This document shows positions 52,495-60,291 of a DNA stretch of 64,000 nt, one piece after another (within the stretch, counting starts at the first letter, position 1; each line of letters starts with the position of its first letter). The notes under the pieces are model-generated. The model did not search any database and had not been told where the DNA came from. It was given only the letters and a program-made list of their open reading frames with translations. The stretch spans positions 868,001 through 932,000 of the forward strand of contig CAVZSH010000005.1 of NCBI GenBank assembly GCA_963777915.1, read 5' to 3'. A program made the position numbers and the translations under genes. The DNA is from CAVUPF01 sp963777915 (GTDB lineage Bacteria; Actinomycetota; Thermoleophilia; Solirubrobacterales; 70-9).

Positions 52495-52766
52495 CTGCCG
52501 CCGGCGACCGCCGGGAGGATCGTGACCTCGTCGCCCTCGTTGATCGCCGTGTCCAAGCCCTGCTGGAAGCGGATGTCCTCGCCGGACACATAGACGTTGA
52601 CGAAGCGCCGCAGGTCGCCGTCCTGGGTAATTCGCTCGCGCAGGTCAGTGTGGGCGTCGAATACCGCATCGAGCGCCTCGCCGACGGTGGCGCCGGAGAC
52701 CTCGACCTCTGCCTCTCCGCCGGTCGCCGCGCGCAACTGGGTCGGGATCTTCACCGTAACTGCCAT
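52491..52766 (-). CDS. MoaD/ThiS-family sulfur carrier protein with a Gly-Gly-Ser end
   Basis: A 91-residue beta-grasp protein. It opens with VTVKIPTQLRAATGG, contains FVNVYVSGEDIRFQQGLDT (the CysO/MoaD-like core) and ends AVAGGS. Carriers of this family are adenylated at a C-terminal Gly-Gly and carry a thiocarboxylate; here one Ser follows the Gly-Gly and would need to be removed, as proteases do for some carriers. The ATG overlaps the stop of the threonine synthase-like gene by one base. Threonine synthase next to a MoaD-type gene is also seen in streptomycetes. Confidence 0.88.
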   Translation of the reverse strand: MAVTVKIPTQLRAATGGEAEVEVSGATVGEALDAVFDAHTDLRERITQDGDLRRFVNVYVSGEDIRFQQGLDTAINEGDEVTILPAVAGGS

Positions 52767-53998
52767 CAGACTGCTACCTCCTGACGGAACTCGGACTCAA
52801 AGCTGGCGAGATCGGGGGCGATCTCATGCATCTGGAAGCTATCGCGAGTTGCGTCAAGAGTCTTTAGGCCCTCACCGGTGATGTAGACGACGACCCGCTC
52901 ACCAGCTTCGATGTCGCCGCGCTCGGCGAGCTTGCGCAGCACGCCGACCGTGACCCCGCCCGCCGTCTCGGTGAAGATCCCGGTCGTCTCGGCTAGCAGG
53001 CGGATGCCAGCGCGGATCTCTTCGTCGGTGACTGCGTCGATAGCGCCGCCGGTCTTCCGGGCCTGCTCTACCGCATAGGGCCCGTCGGCAGGGTCGCCGA
53101 TCGCAAGGCTCTTGGCGATCGTCTCGGGTCGCTGCGGCTTGCACACCTCCCAACCTTCGGCAAAGGCGGTAGCGACGGGGCTGCAACCCTGCGCCTGGGC
53201 ACCGTTGAAGACCGGCTGTGCGCCGCAGACGAGCCCCAAGTCGAGCCACTCCTGGAAGCCGCGGCCAACCTTTGTGAACAGCGAGCCCGAAGCAATCGGG
53301 CAGACGACCCGGTCCGGAAGCTTCCAGCCGAGCTGCTCCACCGTCTCATAGGCGAGCGTCTTGGAGCCCTCAGCGTAGTAGGGGCGCAGGTTGACGTTGA
53401 CGAAGGCCCAGGGGCGACTTTCAGCGAGCTCGGTACAGAGCCGGTTGACGTCGTCGTAGTTGCCACGCACGCCGACCAGATTTGTGCCATAGACGCCAGT
53501 CGCGAGCAGCTTCTGCTCCTCGAGGTTGGCGGGAACGAAGACGTAGGAGGTGAGGCCCGCCGCCGCCGCGTGGGCGGCGACCGCATTGGCGAGGTTGCCG
53601 GTCGAGGCGCAAGCGACGGTCTCAAATCCCAGCTCCCGCGCCTTCGCCACAGCGACCGCGACGACCCGATCCTTGAAGGAGTGGGTCGGGTTAGCGGCGT
53701 CGTTCTTGATCCATAGCTCGGCGTCGAGGCCGAGGCGCTCGGCGAGCCGGTCGGCGCGAAGCAGCGGAGTCAGCCCGGGCTCCAGCGGATCGCCGGGGCG
53801 CCCCTGGAAGGGGAGGAAGTCGGCGTAACGCCAGATCCCCTGGGAACCGGCCTGAATCCGGCGCTTGGCCTCGATCGGGTCAAGCGAGGTGTGGTCGTAG
53901 GCCACCTCGAGCGGACCGAAGCAGTTCTCGCAGACGTAGCTCGCGTCCAGCCCATAGGCCGCACCGCACTCCTTGCACCTCAAGCCTTCAAGTGACAT
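52766..53998 (-). CDS. thrC: threonine synthase-like PLP enzyme under a SAM riboswitch
   Basis: A 410-residue fold type II PLP enzyme. An N-terminal zinc ribbon has Cys8, Cys11, Cys23 and Cys26, the PLP Lys109 is in NPTHSFKDR, and SGSLFTKVGRG and TAGGVTVG follow. It matches actinobacterial threonine synthases closely, which turn O-phosphohomoserine into threonine. It is preceded by a SAM-I riboswitch and terminator, odd for a threonine gene, and is coupled to a sulfur-carrier gene; a thiol-transfer role toward homocysteine is therefore conceivable. The ATG at 53998 has GAGG 8 bases upstream, and a longer frame runs into the riboswitch. Confidence 0.9.
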   Translation of the reverse strand: MSLEGLRCKECGAAYGLDASYVCENCFGPLEVAYDHTSLDPIEAKRRIQAGSQGIWRYADFLPFQGRPGDPLEPGLTPLLRADRLAERLGLDAELWIKNDAANPTHSFKDRVVAVAVAKARELGFETVACASTGNLANAVAAHAAAAGLTSYVFVPANLEEQKLLATGVYGTNLVGVRGNYDDVNRLCTELAESRPWAFVNVNLRPYYAEGSKTLAYETVEQLGWKLPDRVVCPIASGSLFTKVGRGFQEWLDLGLVCGAQPVFNGAQAQGCSPVATAFAEGWEVCKPQRPETIAKSLAIGDPADGPYAVEQARKTGGAIDAVTDEEIRAGIRLLAETTGIFTETAGGVTVGVLRKLAERGDIEAGERVVVYITGEGLKTLDATRDSFQMHEIAPDLASFESEFRQEVAV

Positions 53999-54022
53999 CC
54001 GATCCTCTTTCCGTCGCCAACG

Positions 54023-54053
54023 AAAAAACCTCCGCCTCGTGTGGGGCAGAGGT
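54023..54053 (-). terminator. terminator of the SAM riboswitch expression platform
   Basis: On the minus strand ACCTCTGCC, an 8-base loop, GGCGGAGGT (one G-U pair), then a run of T (six in a row counting the last stem base). An alternative antiterminator pairs 54068-54074 with 54040-54046 (TGTGGGG with CCCCACA, 7 base pairs); it excludes both the 3' arm of aptamer helix P1 and part of this terminator. That makes a transcriptional OFF switch. Confidence 0.88.
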
Positions 54054-54069
54054 CCGACCGGACTTTTCC

Positions 54070-54181
54070 CCACATCTTCCAGGTGCTTGACCTGCTGGAC
54101 TTGGCACCTCCCCTCGAACCGATGGTCCGAGGTGGTTGCCGGGGCTTCACTGGGCCAGTCCCTCCACCCCTCTAGATGTGG
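54070..54181 (-). promoter_or_regulatory. SAM-I (S-box) riboswitch aptamer upstream of thrC
   Basis: A 112-base minus-strand element with the S-box core. P1 pairs CCACATCT (54181-54174) with AGATGTGG (54077-54070). Next come AGAGGGGTGGAGGGA, CTGGCCC, GTGAAGCCCCGGCAACC (P2 with the kink-turn), a P3 hairpin closed by ACCTC and GAGGT, the junction TGCCAAGTCCAGC, and P4 (CAGGT / ACCTG). All conserved SAM-contacting segments are recognisable. When SAM is bound P1 holds and the downstream terminator forms, so high SAM shuts off thrC and the coupled genes. Confidence 0.95.
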
Positions 54182-54237
54182 CGCTTATGTTGTGAGTAAG
54201 CCTACCAGGGGCGTTTCGACCATAGGATTCCTCGCCC

Positions 54238-54729
54238 GTGGCTAACTTTCGGATCTGGGCGCCGTGGCGCCTCGCCTACGTGAAGGACGCGTCCAAGGAC
54301 ATCGAGGAGGAGTGCATCTTCTGCACCAAGCCGGCGGCAGACGATGACGAAGCGAACCTGATCGTCCACCGCGGCGAGCGCTGCTTCGTGATCCTCAACC
54401 TCTTTCCCTACACGAATGGACACCTGATGGTCGCGCCTTACAGCCACATCGGGCGGCTGCAGGAGCTGCCGCCAGAGACCGTGGCGGAGATGATGGCGCT
54501 TGCCCAGAAGGCGATGGGCCGACTGGAGGAAGCCTATGATCCCCACGGCTACAACGTCGGCTTCAACCAAGGCCGCGTCGCCGGCGCCGGGGTCGAGCAT
54601 CACATCCACCTCCATGTCGTCCCCCGCTGGGGCGGCGATACGAATTTCATGCCGGTGATCGCCGATACCAAAGTCATGCCCCAGACCCTGCAGCAGAGCT
54701 ACGAGGCCTTGAAGGGGAGCCTTGACTGA
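54238..54729 (+). CDS. HIT-family nucleotide hydrolase/phosphorylase
   Basis: A 163-residue HIT protein. It starts with WAPWRLAYVKD, has a CIFCTKP segment, then ERCFVILNLFPYTNGHLMVAPYSHI and the HIT triad HHIHLHVVPRW near residue 120. Close to actinobacterial diadenosine tetraphosphate phosphorylases. It would act on dinucleoside polyphosphates or nucleotide conjugates. The GTG at 54238 lies 9 bases after a TAGGAT box, possibly a near-leaderless start. It overlaps the next gene by 8 bases and diverges from the SAM riboswitch. Confidence 0.92.
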   Translation: MANFRIWAPWRLAYVKDASKDIEEECIFCTKPAADDDEANLIVHRGERCFVILNLFPYTNGHLMVAPYSHIGRLQELPPETVAEMMALAQKAMGRLEEAYDPHGYNVGFNQGRVAGAGVEHHIHLHVVPRWGGDTNFMPVIADTKVMPQTLQQSYEALKGSLD

Positions 54730-56104
54730 GCCGCCCCCCCTCGCACCGCCGGAGATCTTCAAGGCCTACGACATCCGCGGGCTCTATGGCCCGGAGATGG
54801 ACGAGACGACCGCGCAGGCGATCGGGCGCGCCTTCGCACGGGTTCTGGCGCGGCTGCGCGGCAAGCAGCCGCACGAGCTTCGGATCGGGCTGGGACGCGA
54901 CATGCGACTTACCGCGCCCGCGATGGCTGCGGAACTGCGCGACGGTCTGATCTTTGAGGGCGCAACGGTGCTCGATGCAGGCATGGTCGCTACCGAGATG
55001 CTCTACCACCTAGTCGGCTCGCACCGGCTGGACGGCGGCGCGATGGTCACCGCCTCGCATAACCCGAAGGCCTACACCGGGGTCAAGTTGGTCCGCGAGG
55101 GGGCGCTGGCCCTCTCCGGCGACGCCGGGATCGGCGACGTGCGGCGCGAGATCGAGTCCGGCCTCGGACACGCTCCGGGCGGCGGCTCACTCGAGGAGGT
55201 CGACATCTGGGAGGAGTACCGCGCCCACGCCCTCTCCTTCATCGACCCCGAGAAGGTGCTGCCGATGAAGCTGGTGGTGGACGGGGGCAACGGGATGTCG
55301 GGGCCGATGGTCGGGCCGATCCTGCGGGGACTGGGACTTGACCTCGACGAGATGTACTTCGAGCCCGACGGCGAGTTCCCCGACCACGAGCCCAACCCAC
55401 TGCTGGAGCGCAACCGGCGGATGATCGTCGAGCGGGTCCGCTCCGCCGGCGCCGACCTCGGCATCGCCTGGGACGGGGATGCCGACCGCTGTTTCTTCAT
55501 CGATGGCACCGGCGAGTTCTGCGACGGTGACTTCGTCTGCGCGCTACTTGCCCGGGCGGCCCTGGCGAAGAGCCCCGGAGCGACGATCCTCTTCGATCCC
55601 CGCTCCAGCCGGGCGGTACCCGACCTTATCGCCGCCGAGGGTGGGCGCTCGGCGTTATCCCGGGTCGGCCATGCCTTCTTCAAGGCGCGGATGCGCGAGG
55701 AGGACGCCGCCTTCGGAGGCGAGGTCTCCGGCCACTACTACTTCCGCGACTTCTGGTGTGCTGACTCCGGCACGATCCCGGCTCTGTTGATGCTGGAGCT
55801 GCTCTCGACCGATGGGCGCAGCCTCGCCCAGCTGATGGAGGAGTTCCGCTCGCGCTACTTCATCTCCGGCGAGATCAACTCCACGGTCGCCGACCCTGCG
55901 GCAAAGCTTGCGGAGATCGCCGCGCGCTACGCCGACGGTGTGATTGGACGCCTCGACGGGATCTCGATCGACTACCCCGAGTGGCACTTCAACCTCCGAC
56001 CTTCCAACACCGAGCCGCTGCTGCGACTCAACCTTGAGTCGCTCGTCTCCCGCGAGGACATGGAGGCGAGGAGGGACGAGCTCCTGAGCCTCATCCGCTC
56101 ATGA
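54722..56104 (+). CDS. phosphomannomutase / phosphoglucomutase
   Basis: A 460-residue alpha-D-phosphohexomutase. The four domain landmarks are KAYDIRGLYG, the phosphoserine loop TASHNPKAYTG, the metal loop DGDADRC, and the C-terminal phosphate-binding RPSNTEPLLRL. It interconverts the 6- and 1-phosphates of mannose or glucose for cell-surface sugar synthesis. The start is TTG, overlapping the HIT gene by 8 bases. Substrate preference cannot be told. Confidence 0.93.
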   Translation: MTEPPPLAPPEIFKAYDIRGLYGPEMDETTAQAIGRAFARVLARLRGKQPHELRIGLGRDMRLTAPAMAAELRDGLIFEGATVLDAGMVATEMLYHLVGSHRLDGGAMVTASHNPKAYTGVKLVREGALALSGDAGIGDVRREIESGLGHAPGGGSLEEVDIWEEYRAHALSFIDPEKVLPMKLVVDGGNGMSGPMVGPILRGLGLDLDEMYFEPDGEFPDHEPNPLLERNRRMIVERVRSAGADLGIAWDGDADRCFFIDGTGEFCDGDFVCALLARAALAKSPGATILFDPRSSRAVPDLIAAEGGRSALSRVGHAFFKARMREEDAAFGGEVSGHYYFRDFWCADSGTIPALLMLELLSTDGRSLAQLMEEFRSRYFISGEINSTVADPAAKLAEIAARYADGVIGRLDGISIDYPEWHFNLRPSNTEPLLRLNLESLVSREDMEARRDELLSLIRS

Positions 56105-57105
56105 CCCTGACTTCAGAGCAGGCCCTCGAGCAGGCGGCGCTGGTCGGCATCAGCTGCCTCCGCATCCCCACCCCGTTCGCGGTCGGGCGGGTCAACTGCT
56201 ACCTGCTCGAGGACGATCCGCTGACCTTGATCGACACCGGCCCCAACTCGGGCAAGGCGCTCGACGAGCTCCAGTCTCAGCTCGCCGAGCGCGGCCACTC
56301 GATCGACGACCTCGAGCTGGTGATTGTCACCCATCAGCACATCGATCACCTGGGGCTGGTCGAGATCATCGCCCAGCACTCCGGCGCCGAGGTGGCGGCG
56401 ATCGGCATCGCCGCCGAGCGGCTGGCGAACTTCGGCGAGGACGCCGAGCGCGAGGACCAGTTCGCGGTCGAGCTTATGCTGCGCAACGGCATCCCAGTGG
56501 AGGTCGCCACCGCGCTGCAAAGCGTCTCGCGCAGCTTCCGGGGCTGGGGGTCGCGGGCTGAGGTGACCAGACCGTTGCGCGACGGCGAGAAGATCCGCTT
56601 TCGCGATCGCACCTTGCAGGCCCTCCACCGCCCCGGGCACAGCCCGTCAGACACCGTCTTCTGGGACGAGGAGCGGCGCATACTGATCGCCGCCGATCAC
56701 TTGATCGCCCACATCTCCTCCAACCCGCTGATTACCCGTCCCCTCGACGGGTCGGAGCGACGCACCCAGGCGCTCGTCACCTACATCGAGTCGATGCGCC
56801 AGACGCGCGAGATGCCAGCCGAGATCGTCCTCTCCGGCCACGGCGAGCCGATCGTCGACCACGTCGCTCTGATCGACGACCGCCTCGCCAAGCACGAGCG
56901 TCGTAAGGAGAAGATTTACGGGCTGATCGCCGAGCGGCAGCGCAGCGGCTATGAGCTGGCACAGGCAATCTGGGGCAACGTTGCCGTCACCCAGGCATTC
57001 CTCACCCTCTCGGAGGTGATCGGGCACGCCGACCTGCTGGTCAACGAGAGCAGGGTGCGCGAAGTCGCCGACGGGGCGGTGATCCGGTATGAAACGACCG
57101 GGTAG
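56101..57105 (+). CDS. MBL-fold hydrolase, glyoxalase II/lactonase-like
   Basis: A 334-residue MBL protein with TPFAVGRVNCYLL, then the zinc motif THQHIDHLG near residue 78, HRPGHSPSD, AADHLI and SGHGEPI. The C-terminal helical stretch (about 265-330) with YELAQAIWG is common to the MBL hydrolases with a winged-helix-like tail. Its start codon overlaps the phosphomutase stop (ATGA) and its end overlaps the lipid kinase gene by 17 bases. The substrate is unknown. Confidence 0.87.
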   Translation: MTLTSEQALEQAALVGISCLRIPTPFAVGRVNCYLLEDDPLTLIDTGPNSGKALDELQSQLAERGHSIDDLELVIVTHQHIDHLGLVEIIAQHSGAEVAAIGIAAERLANFGEDAEREDQFAVELMLRNGIPVEVATALQSVSRSFRGWGSRAEVTRPLRDGEKIRFRDRTLQALHRPGHSPSDTVFWDEERRILIAADHLIAHISSNPLITRPLDGSERRTQALVTYIESMRQTREMPAEIVLSGHGEPIVDHVALIDDRLAKHERRKEKIYGLIAERQRSGYELAQAIWGNVAVTQAFLTLSEVIGHADLLVNESRVREVADGAVIRYETTG

Positions 57106-58057
57106 AACCCGCGCCGCCAAGCGGCGGATGCTGATCATCGTCAACCCCTATGCGACAACGGTCTCCGACCGGCTGCGCAACCTCGTTGTTTACGCGCTAC
57201 AGGGCCGCTATGAGGTCGAGGCGGTCTCAACCGAGGCGCAGAACCATGCCACCGAGATCGGCCGCGAGGCCCGCGATGGTGGATACGACATCGTCGTCGC
57301 CTTTGGCGGCGATGGAACGTTGAACGAGGTGGTCAACGGGCTCGTCGGCACCGACGTCCCGGTCTCGATGCTACCCGGCGGCTCGACCAATGTCGTCTGC
57401 CGCACCCTGGGCATCCCCAACGATGTCGTCGACGCTACCGAGCACCTGCTCTCGCTGGCTGACGAGTGGTCGCCTCGCCGCATCGACCTCGGAGCGATCG
57501 ACGACCGCCGCTTCGTCTTCTCCTGCGGGGTGGGGATCGACGCCACGGTGGTCGAGCGGGTGGATGCCCACCCGAAGCTGAAGGCGAGGGCTGGCCCCTA
57601 CTACTACAGCTGGGCCGGGATCTCAGCCTTTTACCGCCGCTACCTGCACAACCCCGTGCGGGTGCAGGTTGCGACCGACGGCGGCGAATCAGTCGAGGGG
57701 GTTACGGCCCTTGCCCAGAACTCCGAGCCCTTCACCTACTTCGCAAGCCGCCCGATCAGGGTCTGCGAGGGGGTCGAGATTGACGACGGCACGCTCTCGA
57801 TGGCGGTGCTGAAGCGCGCTGCGCAACGCGACATGCCGACCCTGATCGCCCGCCTCTTCAGTCGGCGCCACCCCGCCGCGCGCCACCGCCAGGTCGCGCA
57901 CTTCGACGACGTCACCGCCGCCACCGTGGCCTCGATCTCCGAGGACAAGGACGGGGAGACCCGCCCCTTCCCGGTTCAGGTAGACGGCGACCACATCGGC
58001 GAGCGGACGCGGGTCGAGCTCCGCATCGACCCCGCCGCGCTCACGATCCTCGCCTGA
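57089..58057 (+). CDS. diacylglycerol kinase-family lipid kinase
   Basis: A 322-residue DAGK/YegS-type kinase. The catalytic-domain motifs are IIVNPYATTVSDR, VVAFGGDGTLNEVVNG and LPGGSTNVVCRTLG, with the C-terminal beta domain including QVDGDHIGE. It phosphorylates diacylglycerol or a related lipid or sphingoid base. A second ATG at 57128 (MLIIVNPYA) is an equally plausible start and would remove the overlap with the MBL gene. It ends the four-gene plus-strand run. Confidence 0.9.
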   Translation: MKRPGRTRAAKRRMLIIVNPYATTVSDRLRNLVVYALQGRYEVEAVSTEAQNHATEIGREARDGGYDIVVAFGGDGTLNEVVNGLVGTDVPVSMLPGGSTNVVCRTLGIPNDVVDATEHLLSLADEWSPRRIDLGAIDDRRFVFSCGVGIDATVVERVDAHPKLKARAGPYYYSWAGISAFYRRYLHNPVRVQVATDGGESVEGVTALAQNSEPFTYFASRPIRVCEGVEIDDGTLSMAVLKRAAQRDMPTLIARLFSRRHPAARHRQVAHFDDVTAATVASISEDKDGETRPFPVQVDGDHIGERTRVELRIDPAALTILA

Positions 58058-58066
58058 GGCGGGGGC

Positions 58067-60259
58067 TCAAGCCGCCGGGATGATCCGGTAGGCGTCAAAT
58101 ACCGACTCCACGTTCCGCAGCCGGGTAAGGCACTGCTTGAGCTGCTCGGTGTCGCCGACCTCGACCACGAACCTGTTCTTCACCATCGGGTGCTTGGTGG
58201 TGCAACTTGCGCCGAGGATGTTGATGCCAGCCTCGGCGAAGGTACGCGAGAGATCCTCGAGCAGACGAGTGCGGTCGTAGGCGTCGACTTGGAGCTCGAC
58301 TCGGTAAGAAGACTCGTTTTCACCGTCCCAGCCGACCTCGACAAAGCGCTCCGGCGCCTTTTTCAACGCCTTCACGTTCTTGCAGTCGCCGCGATGGATG
58401 GTGATGCCGCGCCCGAGCGAGACGTAGCCGGCGATCTCGTCCCCGGGAACCGGGCGGCAGCACTTGGCGAGACGCACCGCGACGTTGTCGGCCCCCTTTA
58501 CAGCGATCCCGTAGTTGGAGGCGTCCTTAGTGCGGCGGGCCTCGTCCTCGCGACCGCCGATCAGCCCGGCCGGCTCCTCCTCGACCGCCTCGCCGGCCTT
58601 CAGCCTCTGCATCAGCTTGTTGGCGACCAGCTTGGTGGAGACCTTGCCCTGACCGAGCGCGATGTAGAACTCGGTCGCCTTGCGGTAGCCCATCTCGCGG
58701 ATCACGTCGGCGAGCAACGGCGACATCGCCAGCTTCTGCATCGGTAGGCCGCGCTTGCGCAGCGCCTCCTCGAGGCCTTCGCGGCCGTGACGCTCGGCAT
58801 CCTCGCGCCGTTCCTCTTTGAACCAGGCGCGGATCTTGTTGCGGGCACGGCTGGTCCGCACCAGCTTCAGCCAGTCGCGCGAGGGGCCGCGGTTCTGCTT
58901 TGCGGTCAGCACCTCGACGATGTCGCCGGAGCGCAGCTGGTAGTGCAGCGGCACGATGCTGCCGTTGACCTTGGCGCCAACGCAGCGGTGGCCGACGTCG
59001 GTATGGACCGCGTAGGCGAAGTCGAGCGGGGTTGACCCGGCCGAGAGGCTCTTCACCTCGCCCTTCGGAGTAAAGACGAAGACCTCGTCCTCGAAGAGGT
59101 CAACCTTGAGCGACTCCAGGAACTCGGTCGGATCCTGCTCACCCTCCGCTTCGACCAGCTGGCGTAGCCAAGTCATCTTCTCGCGCCGCGGATCGCCGCC
59201 GCTGCCCTCCTTGTAGGCGACGTGAGCGGCGATCCCGTACTCGGCCAGCTTATGCATCTCCTCGGTGCGGATCTGGATCTCGAGCGGTTTGCCCTCGGGG
59301 CCGATCACCGTCGTGTGCAGGGCCTGGTACATGTTCGCCTTCGGCATCGCGACGAAATCCTTGAAGCGGCCGGGCAGCGGCTTCCAGAGCGAGTGGATCA
59401 CCCCAATCGCCCCGTAGCAGTCCTTCACCGAGCCGACGATCACCCGCATCGCGGTGAGGTCGAAGATCTCGTTGAACTCGCGACCCTTCTTGGTCATCTT
59501 CGTGTAGATCGAGTAGAAGTGCTTGGCACGGCCGGAGATCTCGGCCGCGATCCCGACCTCCTTCAGCTCGTCCGCGAGAAACCGCCCCGCCTCCTCCACG
59601 TAGGCCTCGCGCTCCTTGCGCTGCTGGGAGACGAGTTGTTTGATCTCCGCATACTTGCGCGGGTGCAGGGTGGCGAATGAGAGGTCCTCCAGCTCCCACT
59701 TGATCGCGTGGATTCCCAGCCGGTGGGCGAGCGGGGCGTAGATCTCGAGCGTCTCGCGCGACTTCGCCAACTGCTTTTGCTTGGGAAGCGCGCCGAGGGT
59801 GCGCATGTTGTGGAGGCGGTCGGCTAGCTTGATCAGGATCACCCTGACGTCGGTGGCCATCGCCACCATCATCTTGCGGTAGTTCTCGGCCTGGCGCTCG
59901 TCGCGGCTCTCGAAGGTGATCCCGGTCAGCTTGGTGACGCCGTCGACCAGCAGGGCGACCTGCTCACCAAACTCCTCGCGGATCTCCGCCAGGCTGGCGC
60001 TGGTGTCCTCGACCGTGTCGTGGAGGAGCGCCGCGCAGAGCGTCTCGGTATCCAGCCGCATGCCGGCGCAGACCTGGGCGACGCCGACCGGATGGGTGAT
60101 GAATTCATCGCCGGAGCGCCGCATCTGGTCGCCGTGGCGCTCGCAGGCGAACTCGAAGGCGCGCCTGACTGCATCGCGATTGATGGTGGCGACGGCGAGC
60201 GCGGTGTCACCGGCGGAGGCGGCGTTTTCGCTCGGGGAGGAGTCGAACTCCTCGACCAC
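58067..60259 (-). CDS. relA: bifunctional (p)ppGpp synthetase/hydrolase RelA/SpoT
   Basis: A 730-residue Rsh protein. The hydrolase HD domain (FITHPVGVAQ, LLHDTVEDT, about 25-180), synthetase domain (GRFKDFVAMPKANMYQALHTTVIG, about 240-350), TGS domain (VFVFTPKGEVKSLSAGSTPLDFAYAVHT, about 395-455), zinc-finger region and C-terminal ACT domain are all present. It sets the alarmone level in starvation. The GTG at 60259 is the first usable start; 32 bases separate it from recJ. Confidence 0.96.
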   Translation of the reverse strand: MVEEFDSSPSENAASAGDTALAVATINRDAVRRAFEFACERHGDQMRRSGDEFITHPVGVAQVCAGMRLDTETLCAALLHDTVEDTSASLAEIREEFGEQVALLVDGVTKLTGITFESRDERQAENYRKMMVAMATDVRVILIKLADRLHNMRTLGALPKQKQLAKSRETLEIYAPLAHRLGIHAIKWELEDLSFATLHPRKYAEIKQLVSQQRKEREAYVEEAGRFLADELKEVGIAAEISGRAKHFYSIYTKMTKKGREFNEIFDLTAMRVIVGSVKDCYGAIGVIHSLWKPLPGRFKDFVAMPKANMYQALHTTVIGPEGKPLEIQIRTEEMHKLAEYGIAAHVAYKEGSGGDPRREKMTWLRQLVEAEGEQDPTEFLESLKVDLFEDEVFVFTPKGEVKSLSAGSTPLDFAYAVHTDVGHRCVGAKVNGSIVPLHYQLRSGDIVEVLTAKQNRGPSRDWLKLVRTSRARNKIRAWFKEERREDAERHGREGLEEALRKRGLPMQKLAMSPLLADVIREMGYRKATEFYIALGQGKVSTKLVANKLMQRLKAGEAVEEEPAGLIGGREDEARRTKDASNYGIAVKGADNVAVRLAKCCRPVPGDEIAGYVSLGRGITIHRGDCKNVKALKKAPERFVEVGWDGENESSYRVELQVDAYDRTRLLEDLSRTFAEAGINILGASCTTKHPMVKNRFVVEVGDTEQLKQCLTRLRNVESVFDAYRIIPAA

Positions 60260-60291
60260 GGCGAAGAGGTCGGCGAGGAGCTCGCTGTGCT

